A program made the position numbers and the translations under genes. The notes under the pieces were generated by a model. That model made no database searches and was not told the DNA's origin. It saw only the letters and a list, made by a program, of their open reading frames with translations. 64,000 bases of DNA from Guadua angustifolia (taxonomy: Eukaryota; Streptophyta; Magnoliopsida; Poales; Poaceae), in NCBI GenBank assembly GCA_036346375.1, contig CM070514.1, positions 11,560,463 to 11,624,462 of the forward strand, written 5' to 3'. Positions 58,744-64,000 of the stretch are shown here, in pieces. The first letter of the stretch is position 1. Each line of letters starts with the position of its first letter.

Positions 58744-60739
58744 ATGGCGACGGACAAATATTCCACCAAACCTCCCATCTTTTCTGGAGTCGATTTTCCA
58801 TTTGGAAGTCTCAGATGGAGTCATACATCACTGTCCAGGGCTTCTTGATATGGCAGAAGGTGAAGCTCCCGTATGAGGTTCCTGCCAATGAGAGCGTCAT
58901 GGCCGGCAATATGGCTAACGTTGAGGCAAATATTAAGGCAAGGAACATTGTCATACAGGGACTAAGTAGTAGTGAGTATGATAGGATTACTCACCTGCGA
59001 TCCGCTCATGAGATTTGGGTGACTCTCGATGCTTACCATGAGGGCACTACCCAAATCAAGACCGTGAGGCAGGATCAGCACAAGTGTGAATATAACAAAT
59101 TTGAACAACACGCTGTGAGGGCCTTGATGAGTGTTTCAGTTGTTTCACAAAGATTTTGAGCGATCTCCGAGCTGTCGGTTACACATACCCTGACTCGGAT
59201 AATGCTCGATATTTTCTAACCGCACTCGATCTTCATGTTTGGGAGATGAAAGTGACCACCATCAAGGACACTACCGACTTGTCGACCTTGACTCTTGACA
59301 GGCTCTATTCCCGACTTAAGACTCATGAGATCGACGTCATCTCTCGCAAGATGAAATCATAGTCGATGGCCTTGGTCACTGATCCCATTAGATCTTTCTT
59401 CGATTCTTCTACTGGATTTTCTCTTTCCGCCCTTTGTGAGCTAAGCGATGACCAACTGAAAATTTTTCTAGAAAATGAGCTTGCTTTTTTAGCTCAAAAA
59501 TCCTTTCATGCATACAAGAGGGTGAGAGAGAGGAAGAGAAAAGGCATGATCACCTGCTTCGAATGTGGTGGCTCTAACCACATTCGAGCGAACTGTCCCA
59601 AACTGGAGAAGGGCAAGAATGACTCTCGTGATTCCGGCAAGAACGACTACACCGACAAGAACCACAACAAGAAGCCTCCAGTTCACGAGCCGGTGCACGA
59701 GAAGAAGTACCGCAATTTCACGAAGAACAAGAAGCTCTTCCACCACATCCTCACCGCCCTCGATGACATCAGCCTCTCCGACATGGATACATGGAGCGAC
59801 AAAGGCAAGGATGATCCGCAAGAGAAGAAAAGCGGCGACGACTTCTTCGGCATGTGCTTCATAACAGATGCAAACAACATCAATGACTCCGAGCTCTACA
59901 GCGACTCGGACGAGGTACCCACCTACGACCAACTCAATGAAGCTTTCTGTAAGCTAGGAAAATTTCATGCTAGAGCTAGAGTTAGGTGTATGGAGCTTGA
60001 GAAGGAATTAGGTATCTTGACTCGGGAGTTAGCTTCTCTTAGATCTTCTCTCTCCCGAGTCACTAATGATTGTGTGTTTTGTGATGCTTTGCTTGTGGAG
60101 CTAGAGAACCTAAGGACTTTGCATGATAGTGTGCAAACTGAACTTGAAAGTCTTAGGTCGAAGATTGCTAGCATTTGGTTTTGTTGATGTTTCTTCTTTG
60201 GATGCTAGTTTTCTTCATACTCACTCTACTCCTTCTTGCTCAAATTGCCCTAAGTTACTTGCTGAAATTGATGCCCTGAGTGCTCACCTTAGGAAGCTTT
60301 CTTCTAGAAATGATGAACTTGAAATGCATGCTTCTAAGGACCCTGTTAGCTCATGTGAGGGTTGTAAGCAACTAAAACTTGATAATGAACCTTTAAAAGT
60401 CAAGTGTGCTAAACTTGATAAGGACTTACTAGATAAGTCACATAAGCGTTGTTTGCATTGTTCTGTGATTGAGGGAGACTTAGATAAAATCCAAGTCGAA
60501 CTTAGGAAGAAGTTAGAAGACCAAGCCCATAGGATTAGAGAAGCTCCTTGCATTTCTTGTGAGGCCCTAAAGATTGAGGTAGCCGTGCTGAGGAAGAAAA
60601 TTGCACGTGCTGGTGTTTCTTCTTCTCTTTCTGTTTCTTCTTCTTCCTCTCACCCCTATTCTTCATATGCCTCTCTCTTGCAAGAGTGTGAGTATCTCAT
60701 GAGCACTCTTGAGAAGTTTGTAGGAGGTAAAAAAAGTTA
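58744..60739 (+). pseudogene. copia gag with CCHC knuckle and CxxC coiled-coil tail
   Basis: It starts 'MATDKYSTKPPIFSGVDF', and the frame changes near 58800. UBN2-type gag follows ('SSEYDRITHLRSAHEIWVTL', near 58970). A TGA lies near 59157, and another break near 59362. The CCHC zinc knuckle CFECGGSNHIRANC is at 59555-59596. An acidic part and a coiled coil ('ELEKELGILTRELASLRSSL') follow, then after a shift near 60165 a second coiled part with four CxxC pairs (CSNC, CEGC, CLHC, CISC) ends at 60739. Long gag tails are known in Sireviruses. Confidence 0.8.
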
Positions 60740-63022
60740 AACATCATTCTAGACCAATCAAAAATCAACAGATTTAATCAGGGTCAAGGATTTGACTGCT
60801 TGGAGCACGCTAGGACTCATCCTCCTACCATGTGCGTGACTCCAAGAGTGGAGAGATTGTGGTAGCTTCTAGGGTGAGTACCACTGTGTTTAGTTCTGCT
60901 GGGGTTGTCCTTGGGACTTCTGAGCAGAAGGGTACTTCTCCTGTCATTTCTGCCTCTAGCAAGGCGAAGTATTTATGCACCTTTTATAAGAAGGATGGTC
61001 ACCTAGTAGATTTCTATTTTAGGCGTGCCAAGGTTATGAGGCGTGAGCGTGTTGATGCTCTTAGGGGTATTCAAGGTCATCCCCAGACTTTGAGTGCTCC
61101 TAAGGCACACACTGCTTCTAGATAGGTTAGAGAGTCGCTTCTTTTTGGGTATTGTGCAGGACTCAATTTTCATCTTGTTCAGTAGAGTTTTAGTCCTGGA
61201 GTTGCTCGTGGTCAGTCTTTTCGCTATCCTCTTGATATTCCTTATTTTTTCTATCGAGGTAGATATCAGCAGTGTGAGGTGTTTTCAGGTAGGAGATTTA
61301 GGCAGCCTCATTGGGATGGTCCGGCCTTTGCACCACGGTGGGCCAAACCAGTGACAACTCCTAGATTTTCTACTAGAGTTGCTTCATCTGATCTTGTGAG
61401 AGTCGAGCGTCAAAGAGGCACTAGAGTCCAGTCTTCTTCCTCTGTAGCTGGTACTTTGAGGCATCGTGTGATTCAGTATTGGGTTCCCAATTCTTCACTT
61501 TCTCCCAGTACTGAGTCCTCTCTCTCTCATTTGACTTGATCAGGTTCACCGGATGGGGAAGGGAGATGTTTGGATTGTTGACTCTGGTTGTTCTCGCCAT
61601 ATGACCAGATACTCCCGTTGGTTCTCCTCCTTAGTCCAAGCCCCCGGTGATGAGTTGATCACTTTTGGGGATGCTTCTTCAGTAGAGTTATTGCTAAAGG
61701 TGCCGTCTGCATTAATAAAAATTTTATTCTTAAGGATGTTGCCTTAGTAAGCTGCATTATAATTTGCTTTCTGTTTCTCAGCTTATCAATGACTCTTTCG
61801 AGGTAAGCTTTAAGAGTAATGCTTGTAGAATCCTTGATTCATCAGGAGAGTTAGTTTGCGAGATTTCTAGATTTGGGAGAGTCTTTCGTGCTGATTTTTC
61901 TGTTTCTTCTAGAGACTCTCTTCGGTGTTTGATTGCTTCTGAGTCTCGTGATCTCTCCTTCTGGCATTGGAGACTTGCTCACATTGGCTTTGATCATTTG
62001 ACCAGAGTTAGTAGCCACGATCTTATTCGTGGTTTACCCAAACTCAAGATGGTCAAAGACTTAGTTTGCTCTCCCTGCCAATATGGCAAGATAGTTACTG
62101 CTTCTCATCCTCCAGTCACTGTAGTGATGACTGATGCACCAGGACAGCTTTTACATATAAACACTGTTGGTCCAGCTAGAGTGCAGTCAGTAGGAGAGAA
62201 GTGGAATGTCCTTATCATTGCTGATGATTTTTCGAGGTATTCTTGTGTATTTTTCATGGTCTCGAAGGATGAGACTTTTTCTCACTTCAAGGGATTTGTT
62301 AGTAGGTTGTCTATTGAGCTCCTAGGTGCATTATGAGCTATACGCAGTGATAATGGCACGGAGTTCAAGAATTCCTACTTTGAGAGTTTCTATGTGGAGT
62401 CTAGTTTAGAGCATCAGTTCTCTTCTCCCTACGCCTCTCATCAAAATGGCGTAGTGGAAAGGAAGAACAAGACCCTGGTTGAGATGGTTAGGATGATGCT
62501 AGATGAGTACAGTACTCCTAGGAAGTTTTGGGCTAGGGCTATAGCTACTTCTTATCATGTTTCCAATCACATTTTCTTGAGATCACATTTGCATCGCACT
62601 TCTTATGAGTTGAGGTATGGGCGAAAGCCCAGTGTTTCTCATTTTCGTGTTTTTGGTTGTAAGTGTTTTATCCTGAAGTCTGGTAACCAAGATAAGTTTG
62701 AGTCTCGTTCTTCTGATGATATTTTTCTGGGTTACTCTACTTCTTCTCATAGCTATAGGGTCTGGAGTTGTGATGCGAATAGGATCATAGAGACCTGTGA
62801 TGTGACCTTTGATGAGGCTAGCCTAGGAGCTAGACCTGATATTTCAGGCTCTTCTTATCCCTTCGAGAACACTTTTGTAGAGGATGAGGATGATGGAGAT
62901 GATGGTGTTCCACCTAATCCAGTCCCCTCTACACCTGAGGTGCCTCCTGTTTCCATTTCTGCACCTCAGGGAGACCAGCCCTTGCCTTCAAACTCTTCTT
63001 CAACAAGTGGCTCTGTTCCTAC
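60740..63022 (+). pseudogene. copia protease and integrase
   Basis: A second Cys/His-like 'YLCTFYKKDGHLVDF' lies near 60975. Protease 'WIVDSGCSRHMT' is at about 61570. GAG-pre-integrase 'FWHWRLAHIGFDHL' is near 61960. The integrase core is 'IIADDFSRYSCVFFM' (62215), 'RSDNGTEFKNSYFE' (62343) and 'YASHQNGVVERKNKT' (62430), and then 'SHFRVFGCKCFIL' (62635). A TGA sits just before the second Asp motif (62334). Several earlier shifts exist between 61130 and 61760. Confidence 0.85.
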
Positions 63023-63578
63023 CAGTGTTCAAAAATTCAGTACTTGGCAGCGAAATTGTGGCTGATATTGCCGTTGGCGGCTATAAACGCAATGAATTCA
63101 GTCCTTGGCGGCCTGTTTAGCGGCTAGGCCAAAATTGCGGGCCTTGGCAGTCCTTGGCAGGCCTTAGCGGGCGTGGCGGCTGGCACAAAATTATGAGAGA
63201 GACCATTTTGATCTACTGTTTACATGACCTGATGACCATGATTGAAAGATTCACATCGTCGCCCTCAAAATAAGGTACACTAAGTCACTAACATAGTACT
63301 TACTACTTAGTTTATTATTTGATTAATTGAGTAGTATGTGTTCAAGTATTTTAGTTTAATATTCTACATTAATATTTGATGTCTTGCAATTTGCAAATAA
63401 CTAGAAAAGAAAACTAAAAATTTTTATTCATAATAAAATTAATAATATATATGAATTATATTAATTCTCGGCCACCGAGGGTCAAAACGCCGAGAACCGC
63501 AATTGCGCCGCAATTACGGCCTAGGCGCTTGGTAGTGCCTAACCGCCACGAATTCGCTGAGCGAACTCTTGAACACTG
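63023..63578 (+). mobile_element. hAT-type MITE in the right-hand copia
   Basis: CAGTGTTCAAAAATTC at the left faces GAACTCTTGAACACTG at the right. Flanks GTTCCTAC (63015-63022) and GTTCCTAT (63579-63586) agree at 7 of 8. GC-rich 'TTGGCGGC' and 'GGCGTGGCGG' repeats lie near both ends and an AT-rich centre. 556 bp, no coding capacity. Confidence 0.88.
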
Positions 63579-63586
63579 GTTCCTAT

Positions 63587-64000
63587 CTCTTCTGCTTAAG
63601 AGGTAGAGGCCACTTCTGCTCCTAGTCCTCCTTGCCACATTCAACATTCTCATCCACCTGAGTAGATCATTGGTGATCTGTTTGAGTGTGTGACACGCTC
63701 AAAATCAGACTTATCTTCTTTCTGCCTTCACTCTGCCTTTGTTGCCTCTTTTGAGCGAAAAGATGTTACTCATGCATTATCCGATGAATCATGGATTAAT
63801 GCAATGCATGAGGAACTGGAAAACTTTGAGAGGAACAAAATCTGGCAGCTTGTAGAGCCCCCATCTGGTCATAATATCATCGGGACCAAGTGGGTGTTCA
63901 AAAAAAAGTAGAGTGAGGATGGGGTTGTCATTCGCAACAAGGCTAGACTAGTTGCACAGGGCTTCACTCAGGTTGAGGGTCTTGACTTTGAGGAGACCTT
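63587..64000 (+). pseudogene. copia RT, N-terminal start
   Basis: After the hAT insertion the polyprotein resumes with a linker and then 'SWINAMHEELENFERNKIWQ', 'HNIIGTKWVFKKK' and, past a TAG at 63909, 'RNKARLVAQGFTQVEGLDFE'. This is the start of the copia RT (RVT_2). It runs off the window. Confidence 0.85.

Larger units (their letters stand above)
57074..64000 (+). mobile_element. Ty1/copia element, Sirevirus-like, 5' part
   Basis: A 1.6-kb LTR, a primer site, a long gag with CCHC knuckle and coiled coil, then protease, integrase and the start of RT on the + strand. It is inserted in the gag region of the minus-strand gypsy and runs off the window. Long LTR and extended gag fit Sireviruses (Maximus/SIRE), an inference without a tree. 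Confidence 0.85.

Noticed and set aside
59489..59932. 147-codon minus-strand ORF rich in Val and Leu
   Set aside because: Shadow of the copia gag zinc-knuckle region.

Overview
The window looks like nuclear DNA of a grass (Poaceae). It has one spliced host gene in a dense, nested bed of plant transposable elements: Ty3/gypsy elements of Tat/Retrosat type, Ty1/copia elements with tRNA-iMet primer sites, CACTA, hAT, Stowaway, Tourist, Mutator-like and Helitron-like sequence. No bacterial operons, rRNA genes or CRISPR arrays are visible. The species cannot be named from sequence alone.

Host gene: an apparently intact MEMO1-family gene lies on the + strand at 15640-32776. Eight exons with GT..AG borders join in frame into 298 codons plus stop. 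Its third intron is about 12 kb and holds a nearly intact-looking 5-kb copia element (20889-25854) inside a palindromic MITE, a hAT element splitting a tandem array, a Stowaway MITE and other repeats.

Left flank: 1-8626 is the 3' part of a + strand Tat-like gypsy element (decayed RT, RNase H and integrase, then an antisense, apparently spliced gene with a PF04195-like domain, then the 3' LTR). It is followed by a copia LTR fragment (8651-9388), Helitron-like ends, a tRNA-like relic and a tandem array that stops just upstream of the host gene.

Right flank: 33868-36417 holds three short DNA transposons with clear target duplications. 36740-39655 holds a MULE transposase pseudogene and a plant mobile domain (PMD) pseudogene. 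The PMD ends abruptly at an antisense Rab GTPase exon fragment (39656-39850). A CACTA end with subterminal repeats (to 42337) carries its own hAT insertion. 42389-45250 is a 2.9-kb gypsy LTR in minus orientation.

45251-57073 is a minus-strand Tat-like gypsy complex (gag | LTR | antisense gene | integrase, RNase H, RT | solo LTR | RT, protease). It is cut at 57073 by a second copia element (57074 to the window end, Sirevirus-like long LTR), which carries a hAT insertion. All transposon proteins seen here have stops or frameshifts. The only convincing functional coding gene is the MEMO1 homologue.
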